Shown piece after piece: positions 51,142-59,849 of a DNA stretch of 64,000 nt. The DNA comes from Sphingomonas leidyi (GTDB lineage: Bacteria > Pseudomonadota > Alphaproteobacteria > Sphingomonadales > Sphingomonadaceae). Below the pieces are notes generated by a model. The model did not search any database, was not told where the DNA came from, and saw only the letters and a program-made list of their open reading frames with translations. The position numbers were made by a program, and so were the translations under genes. Every line of letters begins with the position of its first letter. Within the stretch, counting starts at the first letter, position 1. The stretch lies in assembly GCF_011761945.1 (NCBI RefSeq), contig NZ_JAASQV010000004.1, positions 186,001-250,000 on the forward strand, given 5' to 3'.

Positions 51142-52419
51142 TCAGCCCGGATTCTTCCCCTCGCCCGCCGCCGGCGCCGCACCGAAATAGCGCTTCAACT
51201 CGGTCTCCGGCGCGAGCGGATAGCCATCCCCCCAGGCCCCGCGCGCGCGCCGCATCAGCTCGTCGAGCTCGCCGGCATCGGGGCGCAGCTCGGGCATCGG
51301 CCAGGCATCGACCTTGCGATAATAGGGTTTCAGGAAGTCGGTGGCGCCCTTCAGGCTCTTGGCGCCATCGGCATAGTTCCACACATCCACGCCCACGCAT
51401 TTGGCCATGTCGGCGACGTCATAGGCGGCGAACAGCGCATAGATCGAGTAATGGAGGCTGCGCGTGCGGGCGAGCTCCAGCGGCATCCTGCCCTCGGCCG
51501 TGATCTGCGGCGAGATGCGCTTCTTGCCAAAGGCCTCGGCCACCGCCTTGGCCATTTCGGGCCGCCGCGCGAACAGGGCGAACTGCGAGGTCTGCGCGTC
51601 GAACCACATGCCGTGATTGTTCTTGGCGGCATTCTCCGCCTTGCCGTTCCTGCTCGTCTGCATCCAGTCGAGATAGTCGGAGAACCACTTCTCCAGGCCC
51701 TTCTGCTCCTCGGCGGTGAGCCTGGCCGAGGGGCCGATCAGCCCGATGCCGTCGACCACACGCTCGAGCCGCGAGGTGTCGAGCACGCCCTCGGCACGGC
51801 CCTCCTCGCGCCCGGGCACGGCCTGGGCATAGTTCATATTGGGGTTCATCCGCGTTTCCGGGTTGAGGAACCAGGTGCGCACCAGGCTTGCGGCGCGCCC
51901 GGCATAGCGCGGATTGTCGGAGAAATAATAAGCGAGGCTCAGCGTCTCGACGTCCGAGCTCATGCCCTCCAGATCGGTGACGTCGAACTTGTCGGTGTTG
52001 CGGTCCGGATTGATCTCGCCGTCCTTGCGCATATAGGGCACGCCGCCCGGCTTGCTGGGATCCGGCCACCAATAGGGCGCGAGGCTGATATAGTCGTGCC
52101 GATCGCGCGACGGCGGGATCGTGCGCTTGTCGACCACCGTGTAGAGCGGCCGCTTCATCGCCGCCTCGGCCCGCGCGATCAGCGCGTCATAGGCCGCCTT
52201 CACCGCCGGATCGGTCTGGATCGCGGCCTTGAGCCGCATCATCGCGTCCGGCGCCAAGAAAAAGGTCCTGCGTCCGCCGAACGACGCGGAATATCCTTCC
52301 GCGCCGGCGCAGACCGGCTGCTGGGTATTTAGGCCAGGGGAGGCGATCCCGGCATGGGAGGCAGCCTGCGGCGCGAGCGCCGCAGCCAGGACGAGGAGAA
52401 GAGAGGCACTGCGGCGCAT
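51142..52419 (-). CDS. Exported PL38-like alginate/glucuronan lyase
   Basis: A 425-residue enzyme of the Alginate_lyase (PF05426) domain type. Signal peptide ends about AASHAGI. The (alpha/alpha) barrel carries DRHDYISLAPYWWPDP, LAYYFSDNPRYAGRAASLVR, NPNMNYAQAVPG and NNHGMWFDAQTSQFALF; the Asn and His of NNHG are likely neutraliser and base. The VVDKRTIPPSRDRHDY pattern points to PL38, where beta-glucuronan and alginate lyases are known. Second gene after the TonB receptor, 20 bases on. Confidence 0.85.
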   Translation of the reverse strand: MRRSASLLLVLAAALAPQAASHAGIASPGLNTQQPVCAGAEGYSASFGGRRTFFLAPDAMMRLKAAIQTDPAVKAAYDALIARAEAAMKRPLYTVVDKRTIPPSRDRHDYISLAPYWWPDPSKPGGVPYMRKDGEINPDRNTDKFDVTDLEGMSSDVETLSLAYYFSDNPRYAGRAASLVRTWFLNPETRMNPNMNYAQAVPGREEGRAEGVLDTSRLERVVDGIGLIGPSARLTAEEQKGLEKWFSDYLDWMQTSRNGKAENAAKNNHGMWFDAQTSQFALFARRPEMAKAVAEAFGKKRISPQITAEGRMPLELARTRSLHYSIYALFAAYDVADMAKCVGVDVWNYADGAKSLKGATDFLKPYYRKVDAWPMPELRPDAGELDELMRRARGAWGDGYPLAPETELKRYFGAAPAAGEGKNPG

Positions 52420-52439
52420 CGGAGATTCCTTTCGCGTGC

Positions 52440-55376
52440 TCAGTAGCGGATCCGGACGCCGAAATAATATTGCGGCCCGCTCTCGCTCACTTCGGCGATC
52501 GAATCGTAGCCGCCCTTGTAGAACACGTCCCTGGTATTGGTGACGTTGAGCGCCTGCAGCTTGAGCTGGACGTTCCTGGTCACGTCATACTGGGCCGAAA
52601 GGTTCAGATAGCCCGCATCCTGCACGCCGCGATTCGTGCCGCCGTTCGGCTTGTAGTAATGCGAACGGTAGCGATACATCGCGCGCAGCGAGAAGCCCTT
52701 GCGCTCCCAATAGACCGTGCCGTTGGCGACATATTTGGAGAGGCCGATCAGATTCTCGGGATCGAGATAGGTCGCCAGTGCCGAGGTATCCGGATACTGG
52801 AAATTCGCCAGGGCGATGTTGACCGAGCCGTTGATGCCGAAGCCGCTGAGGATGCCGGGCAGCCAGGTGAAGGCATGGCTGCCGGTGAACTCGAAGCCGT
52901 AGAGGCGGCGCATCTCGGGATCGTTGGCCGGCGCGATCAGGTTGACGTTGTAGGTCTGCTGGGTCGGCGCGCCGTTATCCACCTGGGTGGTGACCGAGAT
53001 CGTCGTCGGGATGCCCGCCGAACGCGAGATCACCGATCCGCGCAGCCACTTGTAATAGCCGGCGATCGAGAAGAGCGTGTCGCGGCTCGGATAGAATTCC
53101 AGGCTCAGATCCGCGTTCCAGGCGCGCATCGGCTTCAGGTTGGGGTTGCCGCTGGTCGGGTTGAAGGTGACGCTCGACGCGCCACCCGAGCCCGAAGTCG
53201 GGTTGAGGTTGATGCCCGCGCCGAAGCTCTCGATCGGCGAGCGCGACAGGGCGCGATAGCCGGCGGCGCGCAGCTTGATCTTGCTCGACAGGTCGAAGGC
53301 CAGGTTCAGGCTGGGCAGCCAATATTCATAGTCGCCCTTGAGCGTGTCGGTCTGGATCGTGCCGCTGGGATCGGCGGCGACGGTGTAATTGTCCGACGCG
53401 GTGTCGATCGTCACCTTGAACGGCAGGCGGAAGCCGACCGAGGTGATGCTGGTCTTCACATAGCGCAGGCCGATATTGCCGCTGAACGGCGTGCTGCCCA
53501 GGTCGCCGCCGAAGCTGGCCATCGCATAGGCGGCCCGGATCTTCTCGGTGACGTCGATGTCGCTGGGGTCGCGGCTGTCGGCCGGCAGTGCCAGCGAATC
53601 CTGGCCGGTGAAGGTCTTGAACAGGCACTGATTGTCGAAGGTCGCCCAGCTCGAGAGGTTGGTGTTGGTCGTCGGGAAATATTCGCTGGTCGGGAAGCTG
53701 CGGCGGCAATTGGCGTTGGCGCTGCCGATGATCTGCGCCACGTTGGTGAAGCTGCCATAGGGCACGATCGTGTTCAGGTCGGTGTTGCGGTTGTTGTCCA
53801 GCGTGCGCTGGTGCTCCGAATAGCGGCCGCCCGCCTTGATCGACTTGATGAAGCCGTCATTGGCGAACCGGTATTCCGCGTCGAGGCGGCCGGCCCAGAT
53901 ATCGTCCTTGCGATCGGTGACGAAGCGCTGGCGGGCATAGACCGAGGTGGCGGTGTTGGCGGCGAAGTTCGCCGGATTGTTCACGTCGAAATTGAAGAAG
54001 GTGACGCGCGGGACGATCGGGCTCTCCGAATAGTCCAGCTCATAGCCGACGCGCGCGGTGGAGCGCATGCGGGTCGCCTTCTGCGTCTCGGTGCGATGCG
54101 AGTCGGAGAAGCTGCCATCGGCGGTGATGATGAAGTTGCCCGGCTTCCAGGTGACGGTGGCGCCACCGCCCTTGTAGGTCTCGTCGCGCTCGCGCAGCTC
54201 GAGCTGGTTCTCGATGTTCGAATTGCCGCTGTACTTGATCAGCGCGCCCTTGCTGAAGCCATTGGTGCCGTCGCCGATAAGGATCGGCTTGATGCCGCGC
54301 AGCGCCTCCGCGATCGACAGGATGTTGCGGTTCTCGGTGGATTCGCGCTTCGACCATTGGCCGTCGATCGAGATGTCGAGATTGGGGGCCGGGCGCCATT
54401 GCAGCGCTCCGATCACGGCGTTGCGCAACTCGCGCGTGGTCTGCTGGCGGAAGTTGCGCGACTGGGTGGCGTAATAGGGGGTGCCGATCGTTTCGCCGAT
54501 GCCGGCGCGCGGCGCGGCGCCGACCTGGCAGTTCACTGCGGCGCCGGCGGCGTTGTTCGCGGCCGAGCTGGTCGAGATCAGCGTGCCGTTGCTGGCCGAG
54601 GTGTTGCACGGCACGAAGTTCGAATTGCCGTTGTAATAGTCTTCCGGCGCGGCGACGTCCTGGCGCTGATAGCCGATCGCGATGCCGATCTCGCCGATGC
54701 CGGTGCGGAACTGCTTCACCAGGCTGGCATTGGCGCGATAGCCCAGGCCGTCACGGCCGATGATCGCGTCGTCCTTGGGCAGATACGAGCCGCGGATCTC
54801 CGCCTGGAAGCGCGACTTGCCATAGTCGAGCGGGCGCATCGAGCGCAGCTCGATCACGCCGCCGATACCGCCTTCGAGGAAGTCGGCCCGCTGGGTCTTG
54901 TAGACGATGACGCCGTTGACCAGCTCCGACGGGAATTGCTGGAAGGCGACGGAGCGGTCCTGGCCCGCGGTCGACACTTCGCGGCCGTTGAAGGTGGAGA
55001 AGCTGAGCGTCGGGCCAAGGCCGCGCACCGAGAGCTCGTTGGCATTGCCCTTGAAGCGATCGGCCGAGACGCCGGTGATACGCTCCAGCGTGTCGCCCAC
55101 GCTATTGTCCGGCAGGGCGCCGATCTCGTCATTGACGATGCCGTCGAGCACGACATCGGCATTGCGCTTCACGTCGATCGAGCTGCGCTGCTCGGCGCGC
55201 GCGCCGGTGACGATGATGGCCTGCTCCGCATCCTGGGGCGCCGCGCTGTCCGCCGGGGCGGGATCGGGCGCGGTCTCGGCGGTCTGCGCATAGGCAGGCA
55301 TCGCCGCACAGGCGGATGCCAGCAACGCCAGGCGCAGCGAGTTGCGTCCGAAAGCGGAAAAAACAGTCCCAGGCAT
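52440..55376 (-). CDS. TonB-dependent receptor of the uronate-polymer locus
   Basis: A 978-residue receptor of the TIGR01782 (Xanthomonas/Caulobacter) class. Signal peptide (ends AMPAYAQ), TonB region QAIIVTGARAEQRSS, plug with NSVGDTLERITGVSADRFKG, LSVRGLGPTLSFSTFNGREV and a barrel ending YYFGVRIRY. This class imports oligosaccharides. The promoter has TTGACA and a GntR-type operator over the -10. The co-transcribed PL38-like gene suggests it imports the lyase products. Confidence 0.94.
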   Translation of the reverse strand: MPGTVFSAFGRNSLRLALLASACAAMPAYAQTAETAPDPAPADSAAPQDAEQAIIVTGARAEQRSSIDVKRNADVVLDGIVNDEIGALPDNSVGDTLERITGVSADRFKGNANELSVRGLGPTLSFSTFNGREVSTAGQDRSVAFQQFPSELVNGVIVYKTQRADFLEGGIGGVIELRSMRPLDYGKSRFQAEIRGSYLPKDDAIIGRDGLGYRANASLVKQFRTGIGEIGIAIGYQRQDVAAPEDYYNGNSNFVPCNTSASNGTLISTSSAANNAAGAAVNCQVGAAPRAGIGETIGTPYYATQSRNFRQQTTRELRNAVIGALQWRPAPNLDISIDGQWSKRESTENRNILSIAEALRGIKPILIGDGTNGFSKGALIKYSGNSNIENQLELRERDETYKGGGATVTWKPGNFIITADGSFSDSHRTETQKATRMRSTARVGYELDYSESPIVPRVTFFNFDVNNPANFAANTATSVYARQRFVTDRKDDIWAGRLDAEYRFANDGFIKSIKAGGRYSEHQRTLDNNRNTDLNTIVPYGSFTNVAQIIGSANANCRRSFPTSEYFPTTNTNLSSWATFDNQCLFKTFTGQDSLALPADSRDPSDIDVTEKIRAAYAMASFGGDLGSTPFSGNIGLRYVKTSITSVGFRLPFKVTIDTASDNYTVAADPSGTIQTDTLKGDYEYWLPSLNLAFDLSSKIKLRAAGYRALSRSPIESFGAGINLNPTSGSGGASSVTFNPTSGNPNLKPMRAWNADLSLEFYPSRDTLFSIAGYYKWLRGSVISRSAGIPTTISVTTQVDNGAPTQQTYNVNLIAPANDPEMRRLYGFEFTGSHAFTWLPGILSGFGINGSVNIALANFQYPDTSALATYLDPENLIGLSKYVANGTVYWERKGFSLRAMYRYRSHYYKPNGGTNRGVQDAGYLNLSAQYDVTRNVQLKLQALNVTNTRDVFYKGGYDSIAEVSESGPQYYFGVRIRY

Positions 55377-55420
55377 GGAATCTCCCCGTCAGTTATTACG
55401 CCCGTTTTCGGGTCTGGTGG

Positions 55421-55451
55421 TGTGGTAAGGCCAATTTGGCACCGGTGTCAA
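55421..55451 (-). promoter_or_regulatory. Promoter with GntR operator before the TonB receptor
   Basis: Minus strand: -35 TTGACA (55451-55446), 17-base spacer, weak -10 TTACCA (55428-55423). The operator AATTGGCCTTACCACA (55436-55421) covers the -10. The start codon is 45 bases downstream. Confidence 0.7.
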
Positions 55452-55492
55452 CCCAATTGGCCAGCGCGGGCGGCCCGGGATCGTAACGCCTG

Positions 55493-57370
55493 TCACTTGT
55501 AGCTGAGCGACCAGGTCAGCGTGAGCGGCGCGGCGAGGCGCCTGCCCGCCAGCGTGCAGCGGACCAGCGAGGCGAAGGCGCCGGTGGGTGCGCGATATTC
55601 CTTGCCCGTGGCCGGGCCGACCGTGCAGCCGTCATAGCCGGTGGCGGAGAAGCCGGTCACCTCGCCCGCCCCGAACCTCACGGCGCCGGGCCCGGCGCTG
55701 CGCGGATCGCCCGAGAAGCTGGCGAATTCGAGCGCGACTTCGGAAAGATCGACGGGCGCGGCCGCGCGATAGACGTCGGTGCGCGTGATCCTGCCCGGCG
55801 CGAACTCGTAGCGGGTGCTCACGGCGATCCGCTTGTCGGCGGCGGGCGCGTTGCCGCCCATCCGGTCCATCGCGTCCTGCCGCCAGCCGACGATCGTGCG
55901 ATCGCCCCGGCGCTGCCAGGTCACGCCGCGGAACCAGGCAAGCGGCATCAGCACGCTGCCGTCGGCGAGCGCGAAGCGCGGGGTGAGCTGGGGGAAGCTC
56001 GCATCCGCCGATCCCTGGAGCATCCCGCCGGCGAACGGGATCGGGAAATAGGGATTGTGCATGTGCTGGTCCTCGGCGCCGTTGATGATCGGCAGGCCGA
56101 TGACGTGGCCACGATCGCGCAGCGTGAGCAGCGCGCGATCCTGCGCGCCGCGCGCGAACCAAGTGAAGCGGGCGGCGGGCAGCGTCTCCAGCCAGGCCGC
56201 ATAGCCGGGCGACGGCGCGGCGCGCTTGTAGCCCAGCGCGTTCCACAGCGCGTTGGTGTAGATATACTGGCGCGCCAGGCTCAGATTCTCGCCCAGGATC
56301 CGATGCTTGCCGCGATAGCCGTCGGTACGCCGGCCATCGTCCCACAGGTTCACCGAGCCTGTGGCCGGGTTCAGCCAGAAATCGGCATAGCGCGCGGCGA
56401 TCCGGCTGGAGAGCGCATAGGCCATGTCGCGCTCGCGTGGCGCGAGCACCCCCAGCTTCGCCGCGGCGGTGAGCACTTCGAGGAACGCCGTCTCGCCATA
56501 GGCGCCGATGCTGCGGCCATATTCCCAGCCCTCGCCGGTGAGCGTCGCGCGCGCCAGCATCAGTTCGGCGGACTTGCGCAGCCACGCCTTCACGTCCGGC
56601 GTGGGCGCCATGCCGGTCTCGATGAAGCGCTGGGCGATCTCGCCGATCAACAGCACCGAATAGCGATCGAAGCGGCCATGCCCGTCCGTCTCGTCGGCAA
56701 AGCCATATCTGCCCGAATAGGTGCGGTAATGCGCGAGCATCCGCTTGAGCAGCGCCCTGGACGCCGTCTCGTCCTCCCAGCCGAGCAGGTAGCGCAGCCG
56801 CGCGACGCTGAAGGCGACGCCGTAGTAATTGTTCGGCAGCCCGTGCAGCAGGTCGAGCGACCGCGCATCGACGAAGCTGCGCCAGTCGAGACGCTGGCGG
56901 AGGCGCGCCAGCGTTTCGGGGCGCACCGCTTCCTCCAGCAGCCCGGCCTGTTTCAGCGCATGGAGGGCGGAGACATAGTAATAGATGCCCCAGCTGTCGT
57001 TGGGATCGGCGACGGTAAGGTCGGCGATATCGCGATAGCCGGCGAGATATCCGGCAAGGCGCGGGTCGCCGCGGGGGGTATCGAGCAGGAGATAGTGCAG
57101 GCCCGAGGCGATCTTACCGGGCAGGAACTTGTCGCCGCTGTCGAACACCGGCACGCCGTCCAGCCGCATGTCGCGCTTCTCGCGCAGCAGCTGGTGGAGC
57201 AGGCTCTCAAGCTGCGGCATCAGCCGCTCCTCGATCGTCGCGTCCATCGGCGGCGCCGCGACATAGACGGGGCCATGCGGCGCGGGCGCGGCTTGCTGCG
57301 CGACCGCGGCCGGGCTTGCGAACGCCGCGAGACAGGCGGCACCGAGCAGTGCACGCGAACGATTCTTCAA
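55493..57370 (-). CDS. Exported 625-residue protein of unknown family, candidate polysaccharide lyase
   Basis: Signal peptide (LKNRSRALLGAACLAAFASP, ends AVAQQ), an all-helical N-terminal region up to about residue 400 with repeated aromatic helices (LLHGLPNNYYGVAFSVARLR, DPNDSWGIYYYVSALHALKQ, GRSIGAYGETAFLEVL), then a beta-rich C-terminal half (RGHVIGLPIINGAEDQHMHN, AGGMLQGSADASFPQ, AVSTRYEFAPGRITRTD). This toroid-plus-sandwich layout is that of polysaccharide lyases such as PL8, 12 and 21-like folds, but I cannot place the family. TTG start follows AAAGGAGAGG. It has its own GntR operator. Candidate catalytic groups: Asn-Tyr-Tyr and His near NGAEDQHMHN. Confidence 0.8.
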   Translation of the reverse strand: MKNRSRALLGAACLAAFASPAAVAQQAAPAPHGPVYVAAPPMDATIEERLMPQLESLLHQLLREKRDMRLDGVPVFDSGDKFLPGKIASGLHYLLLDTPRGDPRLAGYLAGYRDIADLTVADPNDSWGIYYYVSALHALKQAGLLEEAVRPETLARLRQRLDWRSFVDARSLDLLHGLPNNYYGVAFSVARLRYLLGWEDETASRALLKRMLAHYRTYSGRYGFADETDGHGRFDRYSVLLIGEIAQRFIETGMAPTPDVKAWLRKSAELMLARATLTGEGWEYGRSIGAYGETAFLEVLTAAAKLGVLAPRERDMAYALSSRIAARYADFWLNPATGSVNLWDDGRRTDGYRGKHRILGENLSLARQYIYTNALWNALGYKRAAPSPGYAAWLETLPAARFTWFARGAQDRALLTLRDRGHVIGLPIINGAEDQHMHNPYFPIPFAGGMLQGSADASFPQLTPRFALADGSVLMPLAWFRGVTWQRRGDRTIVGWRQDAMDRMGGNAPAADKRIAVSTRYEFAPGRITRTDVYRAAAPVDLSEVALEFASFSGDPRSAGPGAVRFGAGEVTGFSATGYDGCTVGPATGKEYRAPTGAFASLVRCTLAGRRLAAPLTLTWSLSYK

Positions 57371-57383
57371 TTGGCCTCTCCTT

Positions 57384-57423
57384 TTGGTCAGGCCAATTTC
57401 CATCTCACGGTAATCGGTGTCAA
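57384..57423 (-). promoter_or_regulatory. Promoter with GntR operator before the 625-residue gene
   Basis: Minus strand: -35 TTGACA (57423-57418), 17-base spacer, weak -10 GAAATT (57400-57395), overlapped by AAATTGGCCTGACCAA (57399-57384). The operator runs into the Shine-Dalgarno AAAGGAGAGG, so the transcript leader must be very short. Confidence 0.65.
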
Positions 57424-57507
57424 GCCACTGCGTCACGGAAAGCATTGCCCCGATTTCCGCCATGCCCGCACCGGCGGGGAATCCGGGGCAAGGGAGCGGC
57501 CCTCCGC

Positions 57508-57528
57508 ACTCCGAACCCCGCCTGCGCG
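57508..57528. repeat. CCCCGC/GCGGGG hairpin repeat
   Basis: CCCCGC-ctgc-GCGGGG in the gap between the GntR gene and the 625-residue gene; the neighbouring bases (CCCGCACCGGCGGGGA) form a second, imperfect copy. Otherwise this 209-base gap holds only the promoter. Confidence 0.45.
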
Positions 57529-57579
57529 GGGATGGCGCGAAAGGACGGCGATGACGAGAAGGGGCCGAAGGCGCGAACC

Positions 57580-58350
57580 TCAGGCCGATCCGATCCTGAG
57601 CCGCTGGGCCACGCTGTTCCGGCGCGCGTCGATCTCGCTGCGGGCGCGCTCCATCGCTTCGAGCTCGGTGGCCTCGAGCAGGTCGTCGACCACGCCGCGC
57701 AAGTGGCGGCGCATCGCATTGCGCGCGGCATGCGGATCGCGTGCCTTGAGCGAATCGAGGATCGGGCGATGCTCCTCCACGCGCGGCGTGATGCCGCCGC
57801 GCTTGGCGCGCGCGAACATGTTGGCGGCCAGCGGCGACTTGGTGCGCAGTTCCCACAGATACTCGACCACGCTGCGGATCGCGGCGTTGCCGGTGGCATT
57901 GGCGATGGCGAGGTGGAAACGGTGATCGGCATCCATCACGGCGGGCTCGTCCGAATCGTCCGCCCCCATGTCGTGCAATATGGCTTCGAGTTCCTCGATC
58001 TGTTCGTCGGTGATCGAGACCGCTGCAAGCGCCACCGCCTCGCCTTCGAACAGGATGCGCGCTTCGGTCAGGTCGAAGGCGCCGACGTCGAAATTGAGCG
58101 CATCGGCACGCTCGCCGCTGCCATGGTCGCGGCGCGTGACATAGAGGCCCGAGCCGTGCCGCGCTTCGATCCAGCCCTTCATCTCGAGCGCGATCATCGC
58201 TTCGCGGATCGTCGGCCGGCTGACCTTATACTCTTCGGCCAGGTCGCGCTCGCCGGGCAGCCGGCTGCCGGGCGACCATCGGCCGGCCTCGATCGCCTCG
58301 GTGATCGAAGCGGCCACCCGCTGATAGAGCTTGTTGCCGGTAATCTTCAT
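57580..58350 (-). CDS. FadR-subfamily GntR regulator of the uronate-polymer locus
   Basis: A 256-residue repressor-type regulator. Winged helix RLPGERDLAEEYKVSRPTIR followed by EAMIALEMKGWI; then an all-helical FCD ligand domain with metal-binding histidine/aspartate candidates (DADHRFHLAIANATGN, HLRGVVDDLLEATE). The subfamily includes UxuR and ExuR, which sense uronates. Divergent from mannonate dehydratase. The conserved 13-mer before four genes of the locus is its likely operator; binding is inferred. Confidence 0.91.
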   Translation of the reverse strand: MKITGNKLYQRVAASITEAIEAGRWSPGSRLPGERDLAEEYKVSRPTIREAMIALEMKGWIEARHGSGLYVTRRDHGSGERADALNFDVGAFDLTEARILFEGEAVALAAVSITDEQIEELEAILHDMGADDSDEPAVMDADHRFHLAIANATGNAAIRSVVEYLWELRTKSPLAANMFARAKRGGITPRVEEHRPILDSLKARDPHAARNAMRRHLRGVVDDLLEATELEAMERARSEIDARRNSVAQRLRIGSA

Positions 58351-58380
58351 CGCACCCTCATTGTTACACTACCTCGTAGG

Positions 58381-58423
58381 TTGACACGATAGGTCATACA
58401 AGTGGATATTGGCCTGACCACTT
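58381..58423 (+). promoter_or_regulatory. Promoter with GntR operator before mannonate dehydratase
   Basis: TTGACA (58381-58386), 17-base spacer, -10 GGATAT (58404-58409), followed by ATTGGCCTGACCACTT (58408-58423) overlapping the -10 and the start site. The Shine-Dalgarno AGGGGG and the TTG start are 10-20 bases further. Confidence 0.75.
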
Positions 58424-58438
58424 CCAGGGGGTTTCGTT

Positions 58439-59650
58439 TTGCCACGTATCACTGCCGCCCGCGTCATCGTGACGCGCCCCGGCCGCAACTTCGTCACGCT
58501 GAAGATCGAGACCGACGAGGGCGTCTACGGCCTTGGCGATGCGACGCTGAACGGGCGCGAACTGGCAGTGGCGAGCTACCTCGCGGACCATGTGATTCCG
58601 TGCCTTGTCGGCCGAGATGCCCATAGCATCGAAGACATCTGGCAGTATCTCTACAAGGGCGCCTATTGGCGGCGCGGCCCGGTGACGATGACCGCGATCG
58701 CGGCGGTCGACATGGCCTTGTGGGACATCAAGGGCAAGCTGGCGGGCATGCCCGTCTACCAGCTGCTGGGCGGCGCCGCCCGCGAAGGATGCATGGTCTA
58801 TGGCCATGCCAATGGTAGCGATATCGCGGAGACGATCGAGCGCGCGCAGGAATATCTGGAGCAAGGCTATCGCGCCGTGCGCCTCCAGTCCGGCGTGCCG
58901 GGCATGGCGACGACCTATGGCGTGTCGGGCGAGCGCTTCTATTACGAGCCAGCCAAGGGATCGCTGCCCGAGGAATCGCAGTGGAGCACGGCGAAGTACA
59001 TGCGCTTCGTGCCCGAGCTGTTCCAGAGGGCGCGCGACGCGCTGGGCTGGGACATCCATCTGCTGCACGACGTCCACCACCGCCTCACGCCGATCGAGGC
59101 CGGGCGGCTCGGCAAGGACCTGGAGCCCTATCGCCTGTTCTGGCTGGAGGACGCGACGCCCGCCGAGAACCAGGCGGCCTTCCGGCTGATCCGCCAGCAC
59201 ACCACCACGCCGCTGGCGGTGGGCGAGATCTTCAATTCGATCTGGGACGCCAAGCAGCTGATCGAGGAGCAGCTGATCGACTATATCCGCGCGACCGTGG
59301 TGCATGCCGGCGGCATCACCCATCTGCGGCGGGTGGCGGCGCTCGCCGATCTCTATCAGGTGCGCACCGGCTGCCATGGCGCGACCGACCTGTCGCCGGT
59401 GTGCATGGCGGCGGCGCTGCATTTCGGCCTGTCGATCCCCAATTTCGGCATCCAGGAATATATGCGCCATTCGGAAGAGACGGACGCGGTCTTCCCCCAT
59501 GCCTACCGCTTCGAACGGGGCCTGATGCATCCGGGCGACAAGCCGGGCCTTGGCGTGGACATCGACGAGGTCCTCGCCGCGAAATACGAGTATAAGCGCG
59601 CCTATCTGCCAGTGAACCGGCTCGAGGACGGGACGATGTTCAACTGGTGA
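58439..59650 (+). CDS. manD: D-mannonate dehydratase (enolase superfamily, ManD)
   Basis: A 403-residue enzyme collinear with the characterised Novosphingobium ManD. Metal ligands Asp211 (LLHDVHH), Glu237 (FWLEDATP) and Glu263 (AVGEIFN), and the catalytic Tyr160, Arg148 and His213 are all conserved, as are the N-terminal PGRNFVTLKIETDEGVYG and the C-terminal RLEDGTMFNW. It dehydrates D-mannonate to 2-keto-3-deoxy-D-gluconate in the glucuronate pathway. TTG start. UxaC- and UxuB-type genes are not in the window. Confidence 0.95.
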   Translation: MPRITAARVIVTRPGRNFVTLKIETDEGVYGLGDATLNGRELAVASYLADHVIPCLVGRDAHSIEDIWQYLYKGAYWRRGPVTMTAIAAVDMALWDIKGKLAGMPVYQLLGGAAREGCMVYGHANGSDIAETIERAQEYLEQGYRAVRLQSGVPGMATTYGVSGERFYYEPAKGSLPEESQWSTAKYMRFVPELFQRARDALGWDIHLLHDVHHRLTPIEAGRLGKDLEPYRLFWLEDATPAENQAAFRLIRQHTTTPLAVGEIFNSIWDAKQLIEEQLIDYIRATVVHAGGITHLRRVAALADLYQVRTGCHGATDLSPVCMAAALHFGLSIPNFGIQEYMRHSEETDAVFPHAYRFERGLMHPGDKPGLGVDIDEVLAAKYEYKRAYLPVNRLEDGTMFNW

Positions 59651-59849
59651 GCCGCTGCAGGCCCGCCGGGATCGCCTCGCGGCGCGGAAGGGTACGAAGT
59701 TGACGCCATGGGGGGCGGGTTTCGCCCTCCCGTGACGGTGCCCCTGGCTGGCCGGGGCGCGGGAGAAGGCGAGCGGCTGCCGCATCCGGCCCGCCAGGCA
59801 TGCCCAGGGCGCGGCGCCCCATCCCGCTGGACGAGGCGCCGCGCCTTGC

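Noticed and set aside
52470..55502. A 1010-codon plus-strand open frame opposite the third TonB receptor
   Set aside because: Same type of antisense shadow; no domain, and the minus-strand gene is certain.
57571..57856. N-terminal extension of the 625-residue protein into the GntR gene
   Set aside because: A strong Shine-Dalgarno and signal peptide start at 57370; the extension overlaps the GntR coding region in another frame.
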